A stretch of 64,000 nt of DNA from assembly GCA_023387815.1 (NCBI GenBank), contig JAEWHK010000033.1:24493-88492 (forward strand), given 5' to 3'. Source of the DNA: Pseudomonadota bacterium. GTDB lineage: Bacteria; Pseudomonadota; Gammaproteobacteria; Burkholderiales; Burkholderiaceae_B. The notes beneath the pieces were generated by a model, which was not told the origin of the DNA, ran no database searches, and worked only from the letters and a program-made list of their open reading frames with translations. This document shows, piece after piece, positions 8,474-16,843 of the stretch (position 1 is the first letter of the stretch; every line of letters starts with the position of its first letter). The translations under genes were made by a program, and so were the position numbers.

Positions 8474-9439
8474 ATCCTCTTGCCGTTCTTTGACAGCACC
8501 CGACAGCGATGCGCCGGTATTTGCCGAGTGCAGCGAGCTGATCCACGCGCTGACGATATCACCAGCCTCGGGCAATTCGAACACCCCCTTGGCAGGCGGG
8601 GTAGACACGGGTTTGGTTTCCTGCGATGCTGCGCCAGCACGCTGCGGCCCCTGATCGCCATAAATGACGACGGGACGGTGTCGCGCCACTGAAGGTGCGC
8701 TGGCGATGCCCAATAGGGTGGCAAGATCGCCTTGAACGCCTTTATTGCTTGGCTTGATATCGTCGGGGTGACGCAACAATGCAGTGATCGTGCCAGCCTG
8801 TCTGGCGGCGACAAGTCTTGCCGCTTCTTCTGGCGAGGTGTCCAGGGTTACGGTTGAATACCCTGACGCTGGCAGACTTGAGTTGTCCGCTTCCTGCGCC
8901 AGGCTTTCAGCGCCAGTGGCAAGTACCAGAACCCCCTGCAGCAAGGGTGCGGTGATCTTCTTGCGCCGGTATTCAAACGACACGTAAAGATCGATCAGAT
9001 CGCCGGGAACAAGCAATCCCGATACGGAATTGATCGCATCGACGGGGATGGTAATGGCCCTCCTGCCCGTTCGCACCTTTTGCGAGAATGCCTTTCGGTG
9101 AACCGCAGCCAGGTGCGCATTCAGCAGAATATCGCCTTTTTTCAGCGAACTCGTCACGACTTTGTTTTCGATAATGCCAACGTCCTCGGGCCGGAAACTG
9201 CCGCCCGGAACCCAGTCAACCGGAACGTCTCGAACGGCCAGATGCACTCGTTCAATCCGCAACCCTTCAGGCAGATCGTAGTCCGCAACAAGGCGAGCGA
9301 CCGTCTTCACCTTTGCCTGTTCGTCCAGCGCTCGAATGTGATCCTGAATATAGCGACGCGCTGCCCATGCTGCGGCCAGACCTGCAAGCAGAGCCGCAAG
9401 CAGGAGCAGACCATGACGATTGATCGAAATCCTTTTCAT
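8423..9439 (-). CDS. cpaB: Flp pilus assembly protein CpaB/RcpC
   Basis: 338 residues with an N-terminal membrane anchor (LLLLAALLAGLAAAWAA), an SAF-type domain (VARLVADYDLPEGLRIERVHL) and the RcpC region TIPVDAINSVSGLLVPGDLIDLYV. Periplasmic; helps stabilise or gate the Tad secretin. The C-terminal 100 residues are low in complexity and vary between species. Its GCGATGAAAAG start is preceded by GGAGGCAAAGCG. It follows the unknown exported protein at 9452 by 12 bases and precedes the secretin gene, the usual cpaB-cpaC order. Confidence 0.9.
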   Translation of the reverse strand: MKRISINRHGLLLLAALLAGLAAAWAARRYIQDHIRALDEQAKVKTVARLVADYDLPEGLRIERVHLAVRDVPVDWVPGGSFRPEDVGIIENKVVTSSLKKGDILLNAHLAAVHRKAFSQKVRTGRRAITIPVDAINSVSGLLVPGDLIDLYVSFEYRRKKITAPLLQGVLVLATGAESLAQEADNSSLPASGYSTVTLDTSPEEAARLVAARQAGTITALLRHPDDIKPSNKGVQGDLATLLGIASAPSVARHRPVVIYGDQGPQRAGAASQETKPVSTPPAKGVFELPEAGDIVSAWISSLHSANTGASLSGAVKERQEDQSVSSQRQQESLSAEE

Positions 9440-9451
9440 CGCTTTGCCTCC

Positions 9452-10171
9452 TTACCACAATGCGTCAGACGCCGCGAGATAGAGCACCGCAGTGTCCTGC
9501 GCATCTTCCACGAAAAAGCGAAGGGACAGTCCGTACCTCACCCAGGTATCAATGCCCTGCCCGCTTAACGAATTCCATTTCGCCGACAGGAGTTCCTTGC
9601 GAAACGCTTCTGCGAGTGGAGCGGCACGGGTTTGTGGATAGGAATAAACCTGATGACATACGTGTTGCGGGTCACCAAAACAGATATCCATGAGCAATCT
9701 GCCCCCTTCGGGAAGCAACTGAAGGCCGCGACGCCGGGCCGGCAGGTATCGCTCGGGATCGTCCGGTGCAAATTGCGTATCAGCAGCATATTCGATGGCA
9801 CTCAGTACTGCCTGTGTTCTGGCTGCAGTTGCAAGGTCGACGACCAGCTGCAAAGTAAGATTGCTGGCCAACATAGAGCCGGTATAGAACATTTGGTTCC
9901 CGACACGTGTCATATGTGTAAACATCGACGTTCTGCTATGAAGGCGCTTCAAAAACATCTCGACTGGCATTGGGATATCAAGTGCCAGAAATGCCGCAGG
10001 CATGCCGAATAAAGTAAACGCTGTAGGAGCGCCTGCATCCGGCACATCCAGTTGTTTGCTCGCGTTGATCAGCGCTTTAGATACTAGCGGACCTGGCTCA
10101 ACGGCGGCGAGCGCGTGACGCTGCATGACCAGCAGGATAAAAATAAAGATAATTCTTTTCATCATGACCAC
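9452..10171 (-). CDS. Exported protein of unknown function inside the Tad operon
   Basis: About 239 residues; I do not recognise a family. It has a clear signal peptide (KRIIFIFILLVMQRHALA) and is otherwise soluble, with two nearby cysteines in DICFGDPQHVC that could form a disulphide in the periplasm. AAGGAG lies 9 bases before GTG 10171, which I take as start; ATG 10165 and 10162 are alternatives six and nine bases on. It sits between the tadE-like gene and cpaB, so a periplasmic pilus-assembly role is likely, but this rests on location only. A 189-base AT-rich spacer separates it from the upstream gene. Confidence 0.72.
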   Translation of the reverse strand: MVMMKRIIFIFILLVMQRHALAAVEPGPLVSKALINASKQLDVPDAGAPTAFTLFGMPAAFLALDIPMPVEMFLKRLHSRTSMFTHMTRVGNQMFYTGSMLASNLTLQLVVDLATAARTQAVLSAIEYAADTQFAPDDPERYLPARRRGLQLLPEGGRLLMDICFGDPQHVCHQVYSYPQTRAAPLAEAFRKELLSAKWNSLSGQGIDTWVRYGLSLRFFVEDAQDTAVLYLAASDALW

Positions 10172-10360
10172 GCAATTTTTCTCCTTTTGAGAAGCGATTC
10201 GGAAACAGAAGATGAATAAGGCAAGAAGAACATAGCGAAATGGACGAAATAAGGTCAATGAAGCAAATAAAATAAAGCCGCACCAGCCAGTTACGTTTAA
10301 CGAAGTGAATTGAATAACGAAGAACCCGGAACGAACTCAGGCGCAAACTGGCAATGTAGG

Positions 10361-11089
10361 TTACGGCCGCCTGCCGACCCAGGGCATGAACCAGTCGGTC
10401 GACGGGCGAGCGCGGTTCCATGGCGTATCGACCGGCCCTGCCACCGACATCACTTTTTCTGCGGCAGAGCGGGACGCCCGGGCAACACGACGCCATGCGG
10501 CGTCTGACGCAGAAGCTCGCTCATGAGCGGATTGCACGTCTGCCGTGTGACCTGCGTCGGTAAGAATGGCGCAGTAGCGCCGCAACACGATTGCAATACG
10601 TTCAGCAAAACCCAAGTCAGCGCCCGACAGTTCGCTGCGCGCTGCCGCTCCTTCGTATCGCAGTGCCCTTGCCGGCCGGATTTCAAGATCCAAACGAGCG
10701 ATGCCCTTGTCCTGTAAATCCCACTCGTTGCGAAGTGTGCTTGCCGATGGCTGATCTGCGCCGGGCTGGCCGTGCTGATCGAGCTTCGCGCTGCGATTGA
10801 CAGACGACGTTACTGCCCCAACTGGCACCATTGCCTGGCCTGCGGTGTTTTTCCATCGGCCTTCTGAAAAAAATCGCTGTCTGAGTTTTTCCTGCGATAC
10901 GGCGCCTGCGCGGGCAAGTTCGAAGGCACCGTAACGACTGGCATGATGTCCGGTCAGGGCAATATCCTGCAATCGCGCGAGCCAGCTACCTGCCTGGAAC
11001 AGCAGCAGAATGGCGCAAAGCACAACAAGCCCCTCAGCAAGTGCCTGGCCTTGCTGACCAAATATCAAAGTTGTGTTTTCGTGACTCAT
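10361..11089 (-). CDS. TadE-like pseudopilin
   Basis: 242 residues. The N-terminus has a prepilin-type signal: Gly14 followed by QALAE, which puts Glu at +5, then a hydrophobic helix GLVVLCAILLLF. This is the TadE pattern cut by the TadV/CpaA peptidase. The rest is a periplasmic domain with no clear match. The frame is open to 11230, but ATG 11089 removes an unlikely Arg-rich leader overlapping the previous gene. It lies 40 bases after the tadG-like gene. TadE and TadG act as minor pseudopilins in Flp pilus biogenesis. Confidence 0.75.
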   Translation of the reverse strand: MSHENTTLIFGQQGQALAEGLVVLCAILLLFQAGSWLARLQDIALTGHHASRYGAFELARAGAVSQEKLRQRFFSEGRWKNTAGQAMVPVGAVTSSVNRSAKLDQHGQPGADQPSASTLRNEWDLQDKGIARLDLEIRPARALRYEGAAARSELSGADLGFAERIAIVLRRYCAILTDAGHTADVQSAHERASASDAAWRRVARASRSAAEKVMSVAGPVDTPWNRARPSTDWFMPWVGRRP

Positions 11090-11129
11090 GAAACAAACTC
11101 TTCTGTATTGCATACTTCTATACTGCAAA

Positions 11130-12626
11130 TCATTGCGTGGTGCCTGCCGGACTGAATCGCGGTTTGGGAGACGGATTGTGTAACGGTTCGGGTGACGAAC
11201 TGACTGAAGGACTGACTGACGGACTGCCAATCAAATGCGCCTGCCAGAAAGGACGCCAGGTTCCCGGCTTTTCTTTTTCATTGCGAACAGACTTACCAGG
11301 CTTTTCGAAAAAAGTTTCCGCCGAGGACTGCACCGCCAGCGCAGGCTGATCATGAAAATGCTGACTGACATGCAGAGTGAAGCCGAGCGAACGTTGCCCG
11401 TCGCTATCTCGCAGGTCAAAGTAAGGTACCAGCCCGCCCCCGCTCCATTGTTCTTTGCCGACAACGGCCCGCGAATTGGCCAGGGGGTTGGCATCACCCG
11501 AAAGTATGTTCCAGTTGGTGGATGTTGTTACCCAGCGCCAGAAATCAATCTCCCCAAAATTCTCGGGTGCCCTCCGATCGTAGGGCAGATCTGCGGCGAG
11601 CTCTGAAGCTTTGCCCGGCACCCATCCCCAGCCCATGGGGTACTCGCGGTAGTAACATCCGATGTATTGATTACTACGCAGCGCATGATAGGACTGGGTA
11701 TCAATGGACTGCCAGTTGCCATTTTCATCGAGCAGGGTCTGGCCACGACGCCGCAATTCATGGCGCAACTCGGGACACTGATAATGAACTTCCCAGTTGT
11801 TGCGAATCACACCCCCTCTTCTGCCGAGAAAGTCATATACGGAAACCACGTCTGTAATAAATGAGCGATAGTTAGCATCTGTCGTGTGCAGGCTGGTGAA
11901 ACTGCCTTCTGTATGATCCTGCGCATACCAAACCAGCGGCGCATGATTGTCGGATGGCGTGCGCACCGGAACATCGCTGTCGGGTTGCTCCGAACGTCGG
12001 AACGAAGACACATTCACTTGTGTAACCGGGTTCGCCTGATAATTTTGCTGTAGCACCTGTTCCATTGCGTGATCCCTGGCGCTGCGCATGGTGTTGTGAA
12101 CAGCACGTGACGCCGAGAACAGGACATGACGAACGATTCGATCATGTTCGGCAAAAAGCCGTGCAAGCTTGCCGCCCTTGCGGGCCATGCCGTCGAGCGT
12201 GATTGCATGTGTAGCGGCGGTATAGGCCGTAAAAGGTCTGGGGCCAAACATCATGGCAATGACATGCGCAGGCGGATTAAATTGCAGAAACTGTCTGCCC
12301 TGAGTCGCGGCAAACAGGCTCCATGAACCCAGCGTGACGAGATGTGCCATTGCCACCTGGTGCGCAGTCTGCGTCAGGTTGATGTAGGCCTGCATATTCA
12401 ACGCCCGAGCCTGCACCAGCGCTCCGGAATAGGCGGCGGCATCCGTGGCGTGCACGAGCCTGGCCTTGCGTGATGCGATTTGTCCCACACTAAATTGATA
12501 AATGAGTGCAAGTGCAATCAGCACAACAAGAAACAGACCCAGTACCAGCGCCTGTCCACGCTGTGCGGCAGGCAGACTTTCGGCGCGAAGATATTGCTCG
12601 TGATTCATGCCCGTAACCGATCTCAT
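11130..12626 (-). CDS. TadG-like pilus assembly protein
   Basis: 498 residues with an N-terminal Tad domain: RGQALVLGLFLVVLIALALIYQFSVG, then a region rich in Ala and His (RKARLVHATDAAAYSGALVQARALN) typical of TadG. The position after the Gly lacks Glu at +5, as usual for TadG compared with TadE. The long periplasmic domain has no von Willebrand motif that I can see, and the last 60 residues are Ser/Pro repeats (SPSVSPSVSSSPEP). ATG 12626 overlaps the flp stop (ATGA); ATG 12608 is an alternative without coupling. Confidence 0.8.
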   Translation of the reverse strand: MRSVTGMNHEQYLRAESLPAAQRGQALVLGLFLVVLIALALIYQFSVGQIASRKARLVHATDAAAYSGALVQARALNMQAYINLTQTAHQVAMAHLVTLGSWSLFAATQGRQFLQFNPPAHVIAMMFGPRPFTAYTAATHAITLDGMARKGGKLARLFAEHDRIVRHVLFSASRAVHNTMRSARDHAMEQVLQQNYQANPVTQVNVSSFRRSEQPDSDVPVRTPSDNHAPLVWYAQDHTEGSFTSLHTTDANYRSFITDVVSVYDFLGRRGGVIRNNWEVHYQCPELRHELRRRGQTLLDENGNWQSIDTQSYHALRSNQYIGCYYREYPMGWGWVPGKASELAADLPYDRRAPENFGEIDFWRWVTTSTNWNILSGDANPLANSRAVVGKEQWSGGGLVPYFDLRDSDGQRSLGFTLHVSQHFHDQPALAVQSSAETFFEKPGKSVRNEKEKPGTWRPFWQAHLIGSPSVSPSVSSSPEPLHNPSPKPRFSPAGTTQ

Positions 12627-12910
12627 TGCTGCGCGTTGGCGCCACCGCCCGCGGCCTCGGCATTGCCGGTAAAGCTTTTCAGCGAACGCGCAGCCGATTG
12701 TGATGCGGCCATTTCAGCAGCCGATGCTGCCGTCTTTGATTGCGCCGAGCCATCTTCGCCCGCCAGTTCCTTGGCGATGGCTGCGGTTTGCGAACGCAGC
12801 GTCTGGCCGAAAAACTGAAACACTGCAATAGCAGAAATAGCCACCAGGGCAACAACGATGATGTACTCGGTCATCCCTTGCCCGCGCTGCTTTTTTAAAG
12901 CGTCTTTCAT
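12623..12910 (-). CDS. flp: Flp-type pilin with C-terminal extension
   Basis: 95 residues. The Flp prepilin motif is clear: KKQRG, then QGMTEY with Glu at +5 and Tyr at +6 after the cleavage Gly10, followed by the hydrophobic helix IIVVALVAISAIAVFQFFG. Mature Flp pilins usually stop soon after this helix (50-60 residues in total); this one carries about 44 further residues rich in Ala, Ser and Gly. The frame is open from 13066, but GGGAGG before ATG 12910 fixes the start. It is the first gene of the Tad operon and the likely major pilus subunit. Confidence 0.88.
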   Translation of the reverse strand: MKDALKKQRGQGMTEYIIVVALVAISAIAVFQFFGQTLRSQTAAIAKELAGEDGSAQSKTAASAAEMAASQSAARSLKSFTGNAEAAGGGANAQQ

Positions 12911-13140
12911 GACTGTCCTCCCGTCAAATAATTGAGGCTGACAGTTTGCCGCGCAACCGCGAACCGCACAATTCGCAGATTCCGACAGCGATATTTTCAA
13001 CAAGTCGGCCCGCCCTAGCCCGCGATGAATCGAAGCTGTATAGCTTTTGTGCATATCAGATTTCATGAGCAGCCCATTGCGCTTGTCAGAAGCTGCAACT
13101 AAGATAGGTTTTGATCCATATCGGCTTCAGGAACCAGACC

Positions 13141-14004
13141 ATGTACGATTGTGCGCCGGCAAACAGGCATGCCCAGGAAATTACATTTGAAATTCCCCCG
13201 AATGCGTGCGACAGCCACTGTCATATTTTTGGCCCGGCCGCAATATTCCCTTTCGATCCGGCGCGGTCCTATACGCCGCCCGATGCGGGCTTTGACGATC
13301 TGCTACTGAAGCAGAAAAATCTCGGCCTGCAGCGCGCAGTGCTCGTACAGGCCAACTGCCATGGGTATGATATGTCCGCCATTACAGATGCAATAGCGCG
13401 CAGTCACGGGCAGTTTCGCGGTGTGGCGCTGGTTCCCTCGGACGTAACGACATCACGTCTGCAGCAGCTTCATGAACAGGGAATCCGCGGCGTTCGCTTC
13501 AATTTTGTTGCACATCTGGCCGGTGCCACAATTGAAGATGTGCGAAGCATGGCAGAGAAAATTTCCGCATTGGGATGGCATATTTGCATTCATGCCGATG
13601 AAGCTTCCCTGTTACGCCTGCTTCCTGACTTGTACGATCTGCCGGTACCCATTGTGATAGATCATATGGGCCGCGTCGATATCAACAAAGGCCTGGATTC
13701 GGAATCATTCGAGAACCTGCTTGCATTCGGGCAGCGTCCTCATGCCTGGATCAAGATTTCCGGTGTGGACCGCCTGGCCGGCGGCGTAGCGCCTTATAGT
13801 CAGGGAATTGCATTTATGAAAGCAATCATTGATTCCCTTCCCGACAGAACCTTGTGGGGTACAGACTGGCCGCACCCCAATGTCCAGGGGCCCGTTCCCG
13901 ATGACGGCCAGTTACTCAATCTTTTTGGAGAGGTTTGTCCGGACCCTCTGTTGCGCAGAAAAATTCTGGTCGACAATCCGCAGGTACTTTATCAGTTTGA
14001 CTGA
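13141..14004 (+). CDS. Amidohydrolase of the 2-pyrone-4,6-dicarboxylate lactonase (LigI) type
   Basis: 287 residues, TIM-barrel amidohydrolase. Visible motifs are the N-terminal DSHCHIFGP (metal/substrate His-x-His), VIDHMGR in mid-protein, and C-terminal WGTDWPHPN with the catalytic Asp, the pattern of the LigI / sulfomuconolactone hydrolase family. These enzymes open lactone rings in aromatic catabolism. ATG 13141 follows AGGAA at 9 bases; the frame is open from TTG 13111 but without a site. It is followed by a protein of unknown function and a carboxymuconolactone-decarboxylase family protein, so a lactone pathway is plausible. The true substrate is unknown. Confidence 0.86.
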   Translation: MYDCAPANRHAQEITFEIPPNACDSHCHIFGPAAIFPFDPARSYTPPDAGFDDLLLKQKNLGLQRAVLVQANCHGYDMSAITDAIARSHGQFRGVALVPSDVTTSRLQQLHEQGIRGVRFNFVAHLAGATIEDVRSMAEKISALGWHICIHADEASLLRLLPDLYDLPVPIVIDHMGRVDINKGLDSESFENLLAFGQRPHAWIKISGVDRLAGGVAPYSQGIAFMKAIIDSLPDRTLWGTDWPHPNVQGPVPDDGQLLNLFGEVCPDPLLRRKILVDNPQVLYQFD

Positions 14005-14048
14005 TTCGTTCTTCATCAACCGCGTTCAATATTTCAGGCAGATTAGTT

Positions 14049-14696
14049 ATGTCAGACGTAAATATCTCAACTGTGATTCCTCGTGCAGCAATTGTGATTC
14101 GCATCCCAGGCTGCCGTTTATCGGTCGATCAGGTCAATGAGCTCTTGCAGCCTGTCGCAGAAAGCAGCAGCTATCGGCTGCATCTGTGCCATGGCGCCGA
14201 TACGGAAGAAACTTACGTCTATCTGTTCGAACAAAACCAGGCAGATTATGACGACAAACACGACGCTCCCAATACGAACGACACGCAGTGGGAGTCACTG
14301 CCTGCAATCGTCACCAGGACATATCCGGATGCCCGCGTTGATCGGATGCAGATCACGATGGATCTGCAAGGTGCAGCAAACGGAGAGGATCCACAATGGC
14401 ATTACGTGGTCGAAACCGACGTTGCAGAAGGCGCAGAAGACGACTTCAACCAATGGTATATGAAAGAGCATATGCCTGGTCTTGCTGCCGTACCCGGCAC
14501 GATAAGAACAATGCGGCTGTACAATCCGGATGCTGCGCCCTGCCACCATGCGCTGTATCTTCTGCAGAGGCGGGAAACATTCGGATCCGAACCATGGCTT
14601 GCCGTCAGAGCCACCGACTGGAGCAGTCGCGTACGTCCAAACTTCAGAAACACCAAACGCACCATGTTCAAAATCATCTCCAAAGGAATACAATGA
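14049..14696 (+). CDS. Hypothetical protein, possible EthD/dimeric alpha-beta barrel type
   Basis: 215 residues, no signal peptide or membrane segment. The second half (HYVVETDVAEGAEDDFNQWYMKEHMPGL, then TIRTMRLYNP) has the look of a ferredoxin-like dimeric barrel related to EthD proteins, in which an entry-helix His often acts on small aromatic or quinone substrates. The first half may be a diverged copy of the same fold. Its TGA overlaps the ATG of the next gene (ATGA), so it is translated with the carboxymuconolactone-decarboxylase family gene. Function not assignable beyond a probable role in the same pathway. Confidence 0.68.
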   Translation: MSDVNISTVIPRAAIVIRIPGCRLSVDQVNELLQPVAESSSYRLHLCHGADTEETYVYLFEQNQADYDDKHDAPNTNDTQWESLPAIVTRTYPDARVDRMQITMDLQGAANGEDPQWHYVVETDVAEGAEDDFNQWYMKEHMPGLAAVPGTIRTMRLYNPDAAPCHHALYLLQRRETFGSEPWLAVRATDWSSRVRPNFRNTKRTMFKIISKGIQ

Positions 14697-15271
14697 CACG
14701 TCTGACAGCGCCCGATCCGGCGGCAATGAATGAACACCAGAAACGCGTTTATGACGCCATTGCCAGCGGCCCCCGAGGTAGAGTGCGTGGCCCGCTGGCC
14801 GTGTGGCTGAATCGTCCTGGCCTTGCTGAACATGCACAGGAGCTTGGCCAGTATTGCCGATATGATTCAAGCCTTCCCACCCGACTTTCAGAGCTCGCCA
14901 TTCTTACCATGGCCGTGCACTGGCAGTCGGAATTCGAATGGTGGGCGCATAAACCCATCGCACTGAAGGCAGGCATACAGCCCAATACCGTTGAGGCACT
15001 GCGCTCACGCAGCCCATCTGTTCCTTTTGCACAGGAAGATGAACGGATCGTTCACGAATTCGTGAACACACTGGTGAACACAAAACAGGTTCCTCGGCCT
15101 CTTTATGAGGAAGCCGTGGCAACGCTGGGAGCCGATAATGTAGTTGATCTGGTAGGCCTGGCCGGCTATTACACCCTGATCTCCATGACCATTAACGTAT
15201 TTGAAATTGGCATTCCCGAAGACGCCACGGCCGAACTGACGCAGCGTCAGGCGAACCCGAAAGCCGGGTAA
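14693..15271 (+). CDS. Carboxymuconolactone decarboxylase family protein
   Basis: 192 residues. The start is ATG 14693, which overlaps the previous stop (ATGA) and has GGAAT upstream; the longer open frame to 14396 shadows the preceding gene. LPTRLSELAILTMAVHWQSEFEWWAHKPIALKAGI matches the CMD/AhpD core, but the redox Cys-x-x-Cys of AhpD is absent, so the protein is of the decarboxylase/unknown type, not a peroxidase. Together with the LigI-like enzyme upstream it suggests processing of a ring-cleavage product. Confidence 0.85.
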   Translation: MTRLTAPDPAAMNEHQKRVYDAIASGPRGRVRGPLAVWLNRPGLAEHAQELGQYCRYDSSLPTRLSELAILTMAVHWQSEFEWWAHKPIALKAGIQPNTVEALRSRSPSVPFAQEDERIVHEFVNTLVNTKQVPRPLYEEAVATLGADNVVDLVGLAGYYTLISMTINVFEIGIPEDATAELTQRQANPKAG

Positions 15272-15300
15272 CACGAATTACCCGGACTTCTGCATACGAC

Positions 15301-15993
15301 TCATGCTTCGTAGGTTTTCAGCCGGAACGGGTCAGGAATGTAAACATCTTTGCCCTTGACCGAAATGAGTTCACGCGAACACAGATCGCGCAGAATGCGT
15401 GAAAAATGTTCGGGTGTGATATTGAGCAAGGAGGCGATGAGCGCCTTGTTCGTATTGAAGCGAAACTGCCCGCTGCCATCGACACTGGCATTCTTCAGAA
15501 AATAATCGATGACACGCTGGGTAGCGGATTTGAGTGTGTAGGCTTCCACATCCTGAAGCAATGAATAGAGTCGTCGACTGATGTTGGCAAGCATAAGTCT
15601 GGCAAAGGCCGGTTCACGCTCAACCATGGAGAGCACGCTTTCTTTGGAAATATGAAGCAGGAAGGAATTGCTGGTTGCCTGCGCTGACACCAGATTTTCC
15701 ATATTCTCCAGGAAAATGCGTTCTTCTCCGAAACTGTCCCCTGGTCCCAGCGCCCTGACGACTTTTTCGCTGCCATTCGGAGCCACAAAAAGCAGCTTTA
15801 CGCTACCGTAGACAACAACGTGAAAGCCCTCGCGCGTAGTTCCTTTTTCGATGACGTCCTGAATGAGTGCGCCCTTCTGGAAGGAGCGCTGCGACACCGA
15901 TTGGGCTATGATTTTGAGTCCAGTCGGCGAGACGCCCTCGAACATGGGAAGACGTACCAGGAAGTCCTGAACAGATAAATTACCTCCAGCCAT
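15301..15993 (-). CDS. Crp/Fnr family transcription regulator
   Basis: 230 residues: cyclic-nucleotide-binding-like beta barrel (about 15-130), dimer helix, and a winged helix-turn-helix (NKALIASLLNITPEHFSRILRDL at about 185-207). There is no N-terminal Cys cluster, so it is not an iron-sulphur FNR; a Dnr/NnrR-like nitric oxide or haem-linked sensor is possible. The recognition helix PEHFSR is FNR-like, in line with the perfect TTGAT-N4-ATCAA site 60 bases upstream. It lies alone between the amidohydrolase operon (convergent) and ung. Confidence 0.88.
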   Translation of the reverse strand: MAGGNLSVQDFLVRLPMFEGVSPTGLKIIAQSVSQRSFQKGALIQDVIEKGTTREGFHVVVYGSVKLLFVAPNGSEKVVRALGPGDSFGEERIFLENMENLVSAQATSNSFLLHISKESVLSMVEREPAFARLMLANISRRLYSLLQDVEAYTLKSATQRVIDYFLKNASVDGSGQFRFNTNKALIASLLNITPEHFSRILRDLCSRELISVKGKDVYIPDPFRLKTYEA

Positions 15994-16052
15994 ATCTGTA
16001 ATACCTCTAAGACGAATAATCGCTATTGTGAGATGATTACAAAAAACACATT

Positions 16053-16066
16053 TTGATACATATCAA
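16053..16066 (-). promoter_or_regulatory. Perfect FNR/Dnr-type operator upstream of the Crp/Fnr gene
   Basis: TTGATACATATCAA is a perfect match to TTGAT-N4-ATCAA. Its centre is 66 bases before the start codon of the regulator at 15993, a position suited to activation or autoregulation. The same interval carries the end of ung. Confidence 0.8.
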
Positions 16067-16097
16067 TAAATACAAATCATTTCGATCAATTATTCGA

Positions 16098-16769
16098 TCA
16101 GACCTGCCAATCGACCGGCTCAATTCCGTTTCTGCGAAGGTAATCGTTGGCCTTCGAAAAATGTCCGCAGCCAAAGAAACCGCGACTTGCCGACAATGGC
16201 GAGGGGTGTACGCCGGTCAGAACCAGATGGCGCTGACTGTCAATGAACGCGCCCTTTTTCCTGGCGTGGTTACCCCACAACATAAAGACCAGATGTTCGC
16301 GTTTCTCATTAAGCGCGCGAATCACCTCATCGGTAAATGTTTCCCACCCCCAGGCCGCGTGGGAATGTGCCTGCCCCGCCTGAACGGTCAGTACCGTATT
16401 AAGTAGGAGCACGCCCTGCTGTGCCCATTTCTCCAGATACCCGTGCCGAGGCATGGTAAATCCGGGAATGTCCTGGCTTAGTTCTTTATAAATGTTCAGC
16501 AGCGAAGGAGGTATGCGCACTGACGGCTTGACGGAAAATGCCAGTCCGTGAGCCTGATCAGGGCCGTGATACGGATCCTGGCCGAGAATAACGGCCTTGA
16601 CCTGATCCAGTGGAGTCAGGCGAAACGCACTGAATGTGTCCTGCTCAGCCGGGTAAATAATCTGACCGCTCTGCCGCGCCTCACGCACACGTTCCCGCAG
16701 GGAGATGAAATACGGCTTTTGCTTTTCCTGGCCGATAGCCTCGGCCCAGCTTGTTGCGATGTCGGTCAT
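16098..16769 (-). CDS. ung: Uracil-DNA glycosylase, family 1
   Basis: 223 residues, the usual size. It removes uracil from DNA at the start of base-excision repair. Motif GQDPYHG with catalytic Asp65 is present, as are LLLNTVLTV and the DNA-intercalation loop [21 protein letters not shown]. It appears to be a single gene. It ends 32 bases from the FNR box of the neighbouring regulator, so the two genes are in tandem on the minus strand, with ung upstream. Confidence 0.97.
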   Translation of the reverse strand: MTDIATSWAEAIGQEKQKPYFISLRERVREARQSGQIIYPAEQDTFSAFRLTPLDQVKAVILGQDPYHGPDQAHGLAFSVKPSVRIPPSLLNIYKELSQDIPGFTMPRHGYLEKWAQQGVLLLNTVLTVQAGQAHSHAAWGWETFTDEVIRALNEKREHLVFMLWGNHARKKGAFIDSQRHLVLTGVHPSPLSASRGFFGCGHFSKANDYLRRNGIEPVDWQV

Positions 16770-16843
16770 GGCGGCGTTCTGCGGATCATATAGGGTGGGT
16801 TATATCAGCGCAAATTGTACCAATGAATCCGCAGCCCTGACGC

